Source: Bernardetia sp. ABR2-2B (GTDB taxonomy: Bacteria; Bacteroidota; Bacteroidia; Cytophagales; Bernardetiaceae). From it: 64,000 bases of DNA. Position numbers and translations under genes: made by a program. Below are positions 1 through 7,835 of this stretch, piece by piece. Under the pieces are notes generated by a model. The model saw only the letters and a list, made by a program, of their open reading frames with translations, did not search any database and was not told where the DNA came from. Position 1 is the stretch's first letter. Each line of letters begins with the position of its first letter. Location: NCBI RefSeq assembly GCF_037126435.1, contig NZ_CP147020.1:3390001-3454000 (forward strand), given 5' to 3'.

Positions 1-1002
1 TTGAGAAAGTTCAAAATTATTGCTTTTAAAAAGCTCTTGTAATTGTTGTGGCGTTTCGATATTCAACAAAAATTCTGTTCCCCAAAAATCAAAAATACTT
101 TCTAAAACAAGCAGTACAGAATCCTGTTTTTGTTCTTTCTCTAATCTTTGCAAAACAGAATATGTTTTTTTAAGTAACTGAATTGTTTCAGTTTCTACTT
201 GCATATAATTATGAGGGTAAGCAACTTGCTCATAGAAGTTTACAGCTTCGATAATATTACCCTCTTTGACTGCTTTTTGTGCTTTTGCAATAGATTCTAA
301 CGAAAAATCAGTTGCTGTCTGGTATTCAAAATTGAGCATGTTTTTGGCTAAATCAAAATCGAATATCCCACAAATAACGGTCGCCTTATAACTCTGCTCC
401 GAACAAATAAAAATTTTTCCATCTTTATAATATGATTCTATTTTCTTATAGGGATTAAATAGAAAGTCTGTCGGGATTTTAGCTAGTTTTTTGAGGTTTC
501 CCTCATTACTAAGTCCGTATAAATACTGTTCTTCATCTTCTTTTTCTGCTCCTACATACAGATTTTTGGTGTTTTTGGGCAATAAATTTGTAGGGAAAGA
601 ATCTACTTTCATATATAAGTAGGTACTCAAGTTTTTAGGCAATTCTTTTTGAAAAGTTTTTAAACCTCTATTTCCTTCTTGATTTGGATTGCTTTTTTGA
701 AGACTTTTTGCTTCATTTATCATTTTACTCATCGTTTCAGAAAGCTCTTGAGCCTGTGCTTCACTTACTTCTAAGTTATTAAGAACGTTTTCGACAGAAT
801 CGTTATACGCAGCAAAATAAGCACTATCAGCTTCTTTTACAGTAATCAAAGTAGAGTTATTGAGTTTTGGTAAGGTCAGAAGCGTATCAGAAGGTGTTTT
901 TATCGTTATATCTTCTTTATATTTTGTCTCATCTGTACTACAAGACGTACAGAAAACAACTAGCAAAATTGCAATCACTGCTTTATCAAAAAGTAGTTCC
1001 AT
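1..1002 (-). CDS. Lipoprotein of unknown function, C-terminus beyond the window
   Basis: Reading leftward from the ATG at 1002, the minus strand stays open to the window edge, so at least 334 residues are encoded and the stop lies outside. The N-terminus is a short hydrophobic stretch (about residues 4-17) ending in Cys-Thr-Ser-Cys, a plausible lipoprotein signal with Cys18 or Cys21 acylated. The rest is soluble, rich in Lys, Glu and Asn, with no motif I recognise. A helical stretch around residues 225-290 could resemble a TPR-like fold, but I cannot claim it. The gene is divergent from rnhA. It is real because codon use is normal, there are no stops over 1 kb, and the signal peptide is good. 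Function is unknown. Confidence 0.85.
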   Translation of the reverse strand, partial: MELLFDKAVIAILLVVFCTSCSTDETKYKEDITIKTPSDTLLTLPKLNNSTLITVKEADSAYFAAYNDSVENVLNNLEVSEAQAQELSETMSKMINEAKSLQKSNPNQEGNRGLKTFQKELPKNLSTYLYMKVDSFPTNLLPKNTKNLYVGAEKEDEEQYLYGLSNEGNLKKLAKIPTDFLFNPYKKIESYYKDGKIFICSEQSYKATVICGIFDFDLAKNMLNFEYQTATDFSLESIAKAQKAVKEGNIIEAVNFYEQVAYPHNYMQVETETIQLLKKTYSVLQRLEKEQKQDSVLLVLESIFDFWGTEFLLNIETPQQLQELFKSNNFELSQ

Positions 1003-1451
1003 TATATTATTTGTATTACTAATCATGCTATGTATCAAAATCTAGGGAACAATTACGAATTAAAAATTACGGATTACGAAATGAAAATTCAGTATATCTA
1101 ATTTAAATAACTATCAATCAATTTATTTAAAATCTATTCCTTAGGGTAAACACACGAAAATAAAATACGTGATTTTATACTGACTTATTTTTTTAATTTT
1201 AAAACTCAAGTGAGGATGCTTGAATTAGACAAAAACTGGTTTAAGTGTCCTCGCTTGAATCAGTTTTAAAAAAATAGTGAGTTTGCCCTTGTTTCTAATT
1301 GATTTATAACAATTTTCGAGCAATTTTGTGTAATAACTACATTTTTGAGCTATAAATGCTATCAAATTCTATTAGTAAGGTCTTTTTTACGACAAATTTT
1401 ATAATTTTATAGTCAATAATTACCCCAAATTAATCATAAATTAATAGCAAA
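1003..1451. other. Intergenic region between divergent genes, with a palindrome
   Basis: No gene is seen in these 449 bases. They hold the divergent promoters of the lipoprotein and rnhA, the dispersed motif with the core attcgtaatttttaatt (on the minus strand near 1046-1080), and a large imperfect palindrome at 1197-1271, listed separately. Confidence 0.6.
1197..1271. repeat. Imperfect inverted repeat (hairpin or small palindromic element)
   Basis: The left arm tttaaaactcaagtgagg followed by a gcttgaa tract (from 1198) pairs with the right arm ending near 1270, which reads tttaaaactgattcaagcg on the other strand. About 15 of 19 central positions pair, and most mismatches are G-U compatible. 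No T-run follows on the plus strand, so it is not a typical terminator. A degenerate mobile palindrome or an mRNA leader structure are the alternatives. Confidence 0.55.
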
Positions 1452-1928
1452 ATGATAGAAATGTACACTGATGGAGCAGCACAAGGAAACCCAGGAAGGG
1501 GAGGATACGGAACCGTTTTGATGGCAAAATCATTAGGACTAAGAAAAGAGTTTTCAGCAGGTTTTCGCTGTACAACCAACAACAGAATGGAGCTTTTGGC
1601 TGTAATTATCGGATTAGAAGCACTCAAAAAGCCAAATATGAAAGTAAAAGTCTATTCAGATTCAAAGTATGTAGTTGATGCAGTAGAAAAAAAATGGGTC
1701 TTGGGTTGGGAGAAAAAAAAGTTCATCAATAAAGGCGAACCACGATTAAATGCAGACCTTTGGAAACGGTTTTTAGAAATTTATAGAAAACATCAAGTAA
1801 CTTTTCAATGGGTAAAAGGACACGCAGGAATACCAGAAAATGAGCGTTGTGATGAATTAGCTGTGGCTGCTGCCTCCAACTCAAATCTACCAGCAGATGA
1901 ATATTATGAAAAATATCAAATGAAATAG
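1452..1928 (+). CDS. rnhA: Ribonuclease HI
   Basis: This is a cytoplasmic endonuclease that cuts the RNA strand of RNA-DNA hybrids, as in R-loops and primer removal. At 158 residues it has the normal bacterial RNase HI length. The active-site carboxylates are visible: Asp7 in YTDG, Glu47 in NRMELLA, Asp70 in YSDSKYV and Asp134 in NERCDELA. His124 of KGHAG is the flexible catalytic histidine. The basic handle region, WEKKKFINKGEP, is present. The ATG at 1452 gives the conserved N-terminal beta strand directly. It stands alone, 190 bp upstream of dut on the same strand. Confidence 0.96.
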   Translation: MIEMYTDGAAQGNPGRGGYGTVLMAKSLGLRKEFSAGFRCTTNNRMELLAVIIGLEALKKPNMKVKVYSDSKYVVDAVEKKWVLGWEKKKFINKGEPRLNADLWKRFLEIYRKHQVTFQWVKGHAGIPENERCDELAVAAASNSNLPADEYYEKYQMK

Positions 1929-2119
1929 AGAGAAATAAGTTTTTTCGAATCTTGTAGCATTATAGAACAAAAAAAATGGATATGCTAAAAGAGTTTTAGA
2001 CCATACATATCAAACCGATGTCGTCTTGATGCCATCTTCATGTTGTCGTTTTTTTCGTTTTTATATTAATATTCTTAAATTTAGCTTTTCAATTTTCAAA
2101 AAAATACTCAATTTTAATT

Positions 2120-2584
2120 TTGAATACAATTATAGAAAATATACTTCAAGTCAAGATAATAAACAAATCTTCAAACCCTCTTCCTTTTTATCAAACAGAA
2201 GGTAGTGCAGGAATGGATTTGTATGCAAACATAGAAACTCCTATCGAACTAGACTCTTTAGAAAGGCAACTTATTCCAACAGGAGTTTTTATAGAATTAC
2301 CTCTAGGCTTCGAAGCTCAAATACGTCCTCGTAGTGGTTTAGCATTCAAACACGGTATTTCAATTGTCAATTCACCTGGTACTATTGATGCTGATTATAG
2401 AGGAGAAATAAAGGTTTTATTAGTTAACCTTTCTAAAAATAAATTTGTTATTCAAAGTGGGGAGAGAATTGCTCAAATGGTTGTTGCAAAACACGAACGC
2501 ATAAATTGGCAAGAAGTACAAAACATAGAAGAGCTTTCTCAAACAGCACGAGGAAGTGGTGGATATGGAAGTACAGGCAAATAA
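2120..2584 (+). CDS. dut: dUTP diphosphatase (dUTPase)
   Basis: This enzyme hydrolyses dUTP to dUMP and diphosphate, keeping uracil out of DNA and supplying the dTMP pathway. All five motifs of the trimeric family are present: I AGMDLYAN (30-37), [12 protein letters not shown] (70-79, catalytic region), [15 protein letters not shown] (86-97), [11 protein letters not shown] (114-122) and [11 protein letters not shown] (144-153, the P-loop-like C-terminal arm). No ATG lies upstream of motif I in frame, so the TTG at 2120 is the likely start, giving 154 residues, close to the family norm. The coding end sits 90 bp before a repeat-containing spacer. Confidence 0.95.
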   Translation: MNTIIENILQVKIINKSSNPLPFYQTEGSAGMDLYANIETPIELDSLERQLIPTGVFIELPLGFEAQIRPRSGLAFKHGISIVNSPGTIDADYRGEIKVLLVNLSKNKFVIQSGERIAQMVVAKHERINWQEVQNIEELSQTARGSGGYGSTGK

Positions 2585-2811
2585 ATCAGTTATGTAGTTA
2601 CCAGTTAATTTCAAATACATAAACAAAGTGAGAAATTAGATTTAAGTAAATACGAAGCATAAGTAATTAGAATATGTCTTTTGTATTCTCTTTCAACTCT
2701 CTAAACTCTGTGGTTCAAAAATGTATTCGTATTTTCATTCTTTGTGTGCTCTGTAACTCTGTGTTTAATAAAAAAACAAAAGCATTCAAACAACATAAAC
2801 ATAAAAATATA
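2585..2811. repeat. Spacer with a dispersed repeat (second copy at 13575)
   Basis: The segment 2749-2769 (core tctgtaactctgtgtttaat) recurs at 13575-13595, in both cases just before the next gene. An open frame continues upstream of the nucleotidyltransferase through this spacer, but the repeat shows that part is non-coding. Confidence 0.5.
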
Positions 2812-3825
2812 GTGAAAATAATTATTCCAATGGCAGGACGTGGTTCTCGCCTTCGCCCTCATACACTTACAGTTCCCAAACCTTTAGTTCCTGTGGTGGG
2901 AAAGCCAATTGTTGAGCGTTTGGTAGAAGATTTGGCTCGTAGCTCAAAAGAAAAAATCGAAGAAATTGCTTTTATTATTGGAGACTTTGGAGAAGAAGCT
3001 GAAAAAGAACTTCTTAAAGTAGCCGAAAATGCAGGTTCGAAAGGCAAAATTTATCATCAAGATGCGCCTCTCGGAACAGCACATGCAATCATGTGTGCGA
3101 AAGAATCTTTGTCAGGAAATATAATTGTAGCCTTTGCAGATACGCTTTTTAAAGCTGATTTTTCGATAAATACAGAAAATGATGGCGTTATTTGGGTACA
3201 GAAAGTAGCAGACCCATCGGCTTATGGTGTCGTTCAGTTAGATGAGCATGAAGTAATTAATAACTTCGTAGAAAAACCAAAAGACTTTGTTTCTGACTTA
3301 GCAATTATTGGTATTTATTACTTTAGAGATGGCGAATATTTGCGTTCAGAATTACAGTATGTTATTGATAACAATATTAAAGATAAAGGCGAATATCAGC
3401 TTACGACAGCATTAGAAAATATGCGTCAAAAAGGAACAAAATTCCGTACTGGACAAGTAGAAGAGTGGCTAGACTGTGGAAATAAAGATGCAGTAGTCTT
3501 TACAAATCAACGTTATTTAGAGTACCTAACAGATCGAAAAACAGAAACTTTGGTTTCTCCGAGTGCCAATATTGAAAATTCTGTTATTATCGAACCTGTA
3601 TTTTTGGCAGAAGGAGTACATCTGAAAAATAGTGTAGTTGGTCCTCATGTTTCTATTGGAAAAAATACACATATTCATAATAGCAGAGTGCAAAACTCTG
3701 TTATTCAATCAGATACGCTTGTCGAAAATGCACTTTTAGAAAACACCATGTTAGGTAATTTTGTTAAATATAATGGTAAGTCTGAAAATGTGAGTTTGGG
3801 AGATTATTCAGAAGTAAAAAAGTAA
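2812..3825 (+). CDS. Sugar-1-phosphate nucleotidyltransferase with beta-helix tail
   Basis: This is probably an NDP-sugar pyrophosphorylase of the glucose-1-phosphate thymidylyl/uridylyltransferase family, joining a nucleoside triphosphate to a sugar phosphate for envelope glycans. The N-terminus KIIIPMAGRGSRLRPHT is the GXGXRLRP-type nucleotide-binding loop, followed by PKPLVPVVGKPI. DTLF, around residue 105, contributes to metal and nucleotide binding. The tail (about 245-337) has hexapeptide-like repeats (NSVVGPHVSIGKNTHI) typical of a left-handed beta helix. The frame is open upstream to 2674, but that part is repeat-derived, so the GTG at 2812 was chosen; it gives 337 residues and the family's normal N-terminus. 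The exact sugar cannot be read from the sequence. Confidence 0.88.
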   Translation: MKIIIPMAGRGSRLRPHTLTVPKPLVPVVGKPIVERLVEDLARSSKEKIEEIAFIIGDFGEEAEKELLKVAENAGSKGKIYHQDAPLGTAHAIMCAKESLSGNIIVAFADTLFKADFSINTENDGVIWVQKVADPSAYGVVQLDEHEVINNFVEKPKDFVSDLAIIGIYYFRDGEYLRSELQYVIDNNIKDKGEYQLTTALENMRQKGTKFRTGQVEEWLDCGNKDAVVFTNQRYLEYLTDRKTETLVSPSANIENSVIIEPVFLAEGVHLKNSVVGPHVSIGKNTHIHNSRVQNSVIQSDTLVENALLENTMLGNFVKYNGKSENVSLGDYSEVKK

Positions 3826-3879
3826 TTTCTTCTATTTATCTTACAAATTCTATTAAAGTAAATTAAAATTAGTGTTTGT

Positions 3880-3930
3880 GGCATAGTTTCGCTTATATAA
3901 TCGTATAAGAAACTATGCCCTTTCTGTTTT
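3880..3930 (+). terminator. Rho-independent terminator after the nucleotidyltransferase
   Basis: The arm ggcatagtttc plus ttat (3880-3897) pairs with ataagaaactatgcc (3904-3918), with a two-base bulge. A T-rich tract follows. Confidence 0.75.
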
Positions 3931-4040
3931 TAAGAAGAAAATTGATACTATTTTCGTAAATTGATACCTATTCCAACACTTGTAAGTTTTTTAAAGTCTT
4001 ATTGAGTTGAAAAAAGATACTAAATACAATCAACAACTAT

Positions 4041-5852
4041 ATGAAAAATGACAAATTTATAAACTCTCATTTTAGTAGGAGATTAGCTATGTTCCTGCTT
4101 TTTTGTGTTTTGGCAATTTCGTTTTCAGATGCTACTGCACAACGTAGAAATAAAAAAGATAGAAAGAAAGATAAAAAAGAGCAGTCAAAAGTGATTCAAA
4201 AAGAGCCTATTGATGGTCAGGTAGATAATACTTTGTTAGCAGAACAAGCTTTCTTTGAAGGAATGAAAGAATATATAAAAGAAGAGTATAAAAGAGCAAT
4301 TCCTTATTTTGAAGAATCTCTAAAAAATGATGGAAATAATCCAACGGCATATTATCAAATCTCACTTTGTTACTACAGAATGAATAATTTGCAGGAGGCT
4401 CTTATGTATGCAATGGAAGCCAAAAAAATGGAAAATGAAAATTTTTATTTTCTCTCACATCTTGCTACTGTTCAGCTAGATATGCGAATGCTTGACGCAG
4501 CTGAAAGAACTTACAAACAAATTCTTGCTAAAATTGGAGGTGATGAGGTTACTTATCTCAATCTAGCAGCTCTTTATATTGAAATGAATGAATATAAAAA
4601 AGCAATCCAAGTGTATGATAGAATGGAAAAAGAGTTGGGATTAAATCAAAATGTAATCCGTCAGAAGCAGATTTTGTATTTACAGATGCAAGACACAGAG
4701 TCAGCCATTAATGAAGGAGAAAAACTAATACTCGAATTTCCAGGTGTAATTGATTTTCGATTAGCTCAAATAGAATTATTATTAAATCAAAAACGGTATC
4801 CTGATGCAGAACTTCTCTTAAATGGGATTATAAAAGAACAAGAAGAATTTCCTGCACAAGTTCATCTAATGTTTGCTCAAGTATATCATCAACAAGAAAA
4901 ATCAGAGCAAGAAGTAGAAAGTCTCAAAAAAGCATTCCAGTCAAAAGAAATTCCTTTAGACTCAAAACTTAATTTGTTGATGGGATTGTATCAAAATGCA
5001 AATCCAAATACAGAAAAAGGACAAAAAACAATAGACATGAGTAGTGGACTTGCTCAAACTCTTACTCAAATCCATCCAAAAGAATCTTCTTCTTTTGGTG
5101 TTTTGGGAGATTTTTTATTAAAACAAAAAAAATATAAAGAAGCTTTTGAAGCCTACGCAACAGCACTCAAAAATGACCCAAACAATTATTCTCTTTGGGA
5201 ACGAACTACTCAACTCGCTTTGGAATCTCAAAATTATGAATATGCTATTTCTACAAGTGAAGATGCTTTAGAATACTTCCCCAATCAGCCTAATTTGTGG
5301 TTTCTCAATGGAGTTGCTTATATGTCTAGTACAAAAAATGAAGAAGCAATTACATCATTAGAACAAGGTAAAAAAATGGTTTTCAATAATCCAGAACTTT
5401 TAAGCCAATTCGAATCACAGTTAGGGGATATTTACTATAAAGATAAAAACTATAAAAAAGCTGATGAAGCCTACGAAAAGGCACTAAAACAAAATCCAAA
5501 TAATGCACATGCGCTAAATAATTATGCTTATTATCTTTCTTTGAGGGAAGAAAAAATGGAACGTGCAACTGAGCTAGGAGCAAGACTTGTAAAGCTATAT
5601 CCTAATAATGCTACTTATTTAGATACTTATGGTTGGGTTTTATTTATTAAGCAAGACTATAAAGAAGCCGAAAAATATTTGTCTTTAGCTGCTCTGAACA
5701 CAAGAAGTGCAACCATTGTCGAACATCATGGCGATGTGCTTTTAGAGTTAGGAAAAAAACAGGAAGCTATCTTGGAATGGAAAAGAGCTCTTGAATTAGA
5801 TGCTGGGAATAAATTACTAAAACAGAAAATAGAAAAGTATGTGGAAAACTAA
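4041..5852 (+). CDS. TPR-repeat protein, exported
   Basis: This 603-residue protein has an N-terminal hydrophobic signal segment (about residues 16-32, ending ATAQ) and then a very basic linker (RRNKKDRKKDKKEQ). The rest is tandem tetratricopeptide repeats. Examples are the repeats starting near residues 72, 107, 172, 370, 440 and 475, with the usual Ala/Gly-Tyr-Pro spacing (for example NPTAYYQISLCYYRMN and KKADEAYEKALKQNPNNAHA). TPR proteins scaffold protein complexes, and exported ones in Bacteroidota often serve gliding, secretion or envelope assembly. The partner here is unknown. A small membrane-protein gene follows after 6 bp, so the two probably share an operon. Confidence 0.85.
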   Translation: MKNDKFINSHFSRRLAMFLLFCVLAISFSDATAQRRNKKDRKKDKKEQSKVIQKEPIDGQVDNTLLAEQAFFEGMKEYIKEEYKRAIPYFEESLKNDGNNPTAYYQISLCYYRMNNLQEALMYAMEAKKMENENFYFLSHLATVQLDMRMLDAAERTYKQILAKIGGDEVTYLNLAALYIEMNEYKKAIQVYDRMEKELGLNQNVIRQKQILYLQMQDTESAINEGEKLILEFPGVIDFRLAQIELLLNQKRYPDAELLLNGIIKEQEEFPAQVHLMFAQVYHQQEKSEQEVESLKKAFQSKEIPLDSKLNLLMGLYQNANPNTEKGQKTIDMSSGLAQTLTQIHPKESSSFGVLGDFLLKQKKYKEAFEAYATALKNDPNNYSLWERTTQLALESQNYEYAISTSEDALEYFPNQPNLWFLNGVAYMSSTKNEEAITSLEQGKKMVFNNPELLSQFESQLGDIYYKDKNYKKADEAYEKALKQNPNNAHALNNYAYYLSLREEKMERATELGARLVKLYPNNATYLDTYGWVLFIKQDYKEAEKYLSLAALNTRSATIVEHHGDVLLELGKKQEAILEWKRALELDAGNKLLKQKIEKYVEN

Positions 5853-5858
5853 TACCTT

Positions 5859-6044
5859 ATGAAAGCAACTTATTATCTGACTTTTATTGCTGCCAACGCA
5901 CTTATTGCTTTAGGTTTGGGATATTTTTTCTTTAAGCCTCCAAATGATTATTGGCAAGGACTTTTAGTTGCTGGTGCATTTAATGCCTTTCTGTGTTGGA
6001 AATCTTATAAACAAATGAAAGAAGAAGACAAAAACACTGAATGA
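5859..6044 (+). CDS. Small two-helix membrane protein
   Basis: A 61-residue protein with hydrophobic stretches at about residues 5-25 and 33-48 and a charged C-terminal tail (KQMKEEDKNTE). The start ATG lies 6 bp after the stop of the TPR gene, which supports co-transcription. I do not recognise a family. The good start and tight spacing make it a likely real gene. Confidence 0.65.
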   Translation: MKATYYLTFIAANALIALGLGYFFFKPPNDYWQGLLVAGAFNAFLCWKSYKQMKEEDKNTE

Positions 6045-6126
6045 AGTAATAAGTAGAATTATTAGTAGCTTAGAGCTATTCATTTATCGAAATTTCTTAC
6101 TATTTCTCATTATTTAGAGTTAGAAT

Positions 6127-6157
6127 ATTGAGAGTTACATCTTTTTTTGTATTTTTG
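6127..6157 (+). promoter_or_regulatory. Bacteroidota-type promoter for the 6236 gene
   Basis: ATTG at 6127-6130 is followed after 19 bp by TATTTTTG at 6150-6157, matching the TTTG / TAnnTTTG consensus of the phylum's primary sigma factor. It sits about 80 bp before the next start. Confidence 0.5.
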
Positions 6158-6235
6158 AAATGATAGAATTTATTCTGTTCATTAAGATTTTTAAGTTACA
6201 TTGTTTAATAGAGGGCAAATTTTCCCTAAAATCCC

Positions 6236-6601
6236 ATGACAAGTCAAGAAAAAAAGGCATATATCTTACTCAAATGCGTGATTTTTCATTATCACGGACT
6301 TGATGAAGAAGAAAAGAAAATTTTAAAGGAAACAGCAGATGCGCTCAATGCTCATCAAGAATTAGCGTGGGCAAATGATTTTATTGGAGAAGATTACTAC
6401 AATGCCTTCGAACGTGCTAGAGAAGAGTTGCAACCTACAATGTTAGAGCTAGACAAACCAAAACGATTAGAATATCTATCAAAAGTATGGAATGCAAACA
6501 TGACAAAAGGATATATTTCTGAAATGGAAGCTATGGCAATGATAAAACTAGCAAAAGACTGGGATATAGAAACTGAACTTATAGAGTCAATTAAGAAATA
6601 A
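6236..6601 (+). CDS. TerB-like small helical protein
   Basis: A 121-residue, all-helical acidic protein. The C-terminal part (about residues 78-121, SKVWNANMTKGYISEMEAMAM then IKLAKDWDIE) resembles the TerB/DjlA-type helical fold, in which an acidic D/E-x-I-S-x-x-E turn is conserved, but the match is by eye only. It stands alone behind its own promoter and ahead of a strong bidirectional terminator. Function is unknown. Confidence 0.65.
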   Translation: MTSQEKKAYILLKCVIFHYHGLDEEEKKILKETADALNAHQELAWANDFIGEDYYNAFERAREELQPTMLELDKPKRLEYLSKVWNANMTKGYISEMEAMAMIKLAKDWDIETELIESIKK

Positions 6602-6620
6602 AAAGTAAGAAATTGAATAA

Positions 6621-6658
6621 AAAAAAGGCATTATTTCAAGAGAAATAATGCCTTTTTT
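6621..6658. terminator. Bidirectional terminator
   Basis: The perfect stem aaaaaaggcattattt (6621-6636) pairs with aaataatgcctttttt (6643-6658). It carries A/T runs on both sides and sits between convergent genes, so it serves both strands. Confidence 0.9.
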
Positions 6659-6678
6659 GCAATAGAATTATAAAATCC

Positions 6679-7791
6679 TTATTGTCTTTCCAAATGCACA
6701 TAAATAGGAAAATGATCGCTATAACCACCTAAAAATTTTGTTCCTACATACATTCTAAACGGATTTCCTTTGTATTTTCCTGATGCTTCTTTCAAAAATT
6801 CTTTATCATAGATATTTCCATCTAAATAACGCCAACCTTTTGCATCATTATTAGCTACAAAAAAGCCTTTATTAATAATCATTTGGTCAAGCATATTCCA
6901 ATCGCCTCTATAATTATATGTTCCTTTTCCTTCTTTTTCTAAAGAGGCAAGGACATTAAAAAGTTGTTTGTCTTTTAAGTCTGGCGAATCAACGGCTTGT
7001 AAACCTTTTGTAAGGCTTTCATTGAAAGGCTCATCATTAAAATCTCCCATCAAAAGAATTTTTGCATTTGGATCTTTAGCTTCCAAATCATCTACAATCT
7101 GACGAGCAACTAGAGCAGAAACCATACGTTTAGGACGGCTTTTTTCTTCTCCTCCACCTCTTGATGACCAGTGATTTACGATAAAATGAATTTCTTCGCC
7201 TTCTAGTTTGCCTGAAACCAATAAGACGTCTCTTGTTTTGTCATTGTCAGCCAATTTTGCTTCGTAATTCTTTGATGAGCTTACTTCAAAAACAGGCTCT
7301 TTATAAAGAAGTGCTACATCAATTCCACGCTCATCAGGCGAATCATAATGAACATAATTATATCCGTATTTTTTCAGTTGTGGGTCATTAATTAAATCTT
7401 TCAATACTTTTTCATTCTCTACTTCACAAACGCCAATTATTTCTGCGCCGTCTTCATCACCTATCATACTGATTACTTTAGCTATTTTCTTGATTTTTTC
7501 TTGATAGCGTTCAATTGTCCACTTTTGCTTTCCAGTAGGTGTAAATGCTTCATCAAATGTATCTGGGTCGTCTTCTGTATCAAATAGGTTTTCTACATTA
7601 TAAAAAGCAACTGTATGCACAGAAGGGTTTGAGTTATAAGTAGGCATATTCTCAATAGCTTTAGTAGCAGAATCTACTTCTGTTTTTTCGTTAGCTGAAG
7701 TTGTATTTCCTTTTTCTGTAGTATTCTTTGAAGGAGAACAGGAAAAAAGAATAGCAGCACTAATTATAGAAAGTAAGAATGTATTTTTCAT
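6679..7791 (-). CDS. Endonuclease/exonuclease/phosphatase-family lipoprotein
   Basis: A 370-residue lipoprotein with the signal peptide and lipobox ILFSC, Cys18 being the lipidation site. From about residue 58 it has the EEP (DNase I-like) fold: N66 in FYNVENLFD, Glu125 in GVCEVEN, His207 in VNHWSS, Asp250 and Asn252 in LMGDFNDEP, and Asp359-His360 in YSDHFP. All the catalytic metal and phosphate ligands are therefore kept. The substrate could be extracellular DNA, a phosphodiester or a phospholipid head group; the sequence does not say which. The N-terminal linker 19-55 is low-complexity. It is followed by a bidirectional terminator and stands apart from the phosphatase gene upstream. Confidence 0.9.
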   Translation of the reverse strand: MKNTFLLSIISAAILFSCSPSKNTTEKGNTTSANEKTEVDSATKAIENMPTYNSNPSVHTVAFYNVENLFDTEDDPDTFDEAFTPTGKQKWTIERYQEKIKKIAKVISMIGDEDGAEIIGVCEVENEKVLKDLINDPQLKKYGYNYVHYDSPDERGIDVALLYKEPVFEVSSSKNYEAKLADNDKTRDVLLVSGKLEGEEIHFIVNHWSSRGGGEEKSRPKRMVSALVARQIVDDLEAKDPNAKILLMGDFNDEPFNESLTKGLQAVDSPDLKDKQLFNVLASLEKEGKGTYNYRGDWNMLDQMIINKGFFVANNDAKGWRYLDGNIYDKEFLKEASGKYKGNPFRMYVGTKFLGGYSDHFPIYVHLERQ

Positions 7792-7835
7792 CAGAGTTTT
7801 AATTTTGAAATAATTTGAAAATAGTTGTCGTTTCT

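Noticed and set aside
2674-2811. 46-residue N-terminal extension of the nucleotidyltransferase
   Set aside because: It is made of dispersed repeat DNA and lacks family similarity; the GTG at 2812 gives the normal N-terminus.
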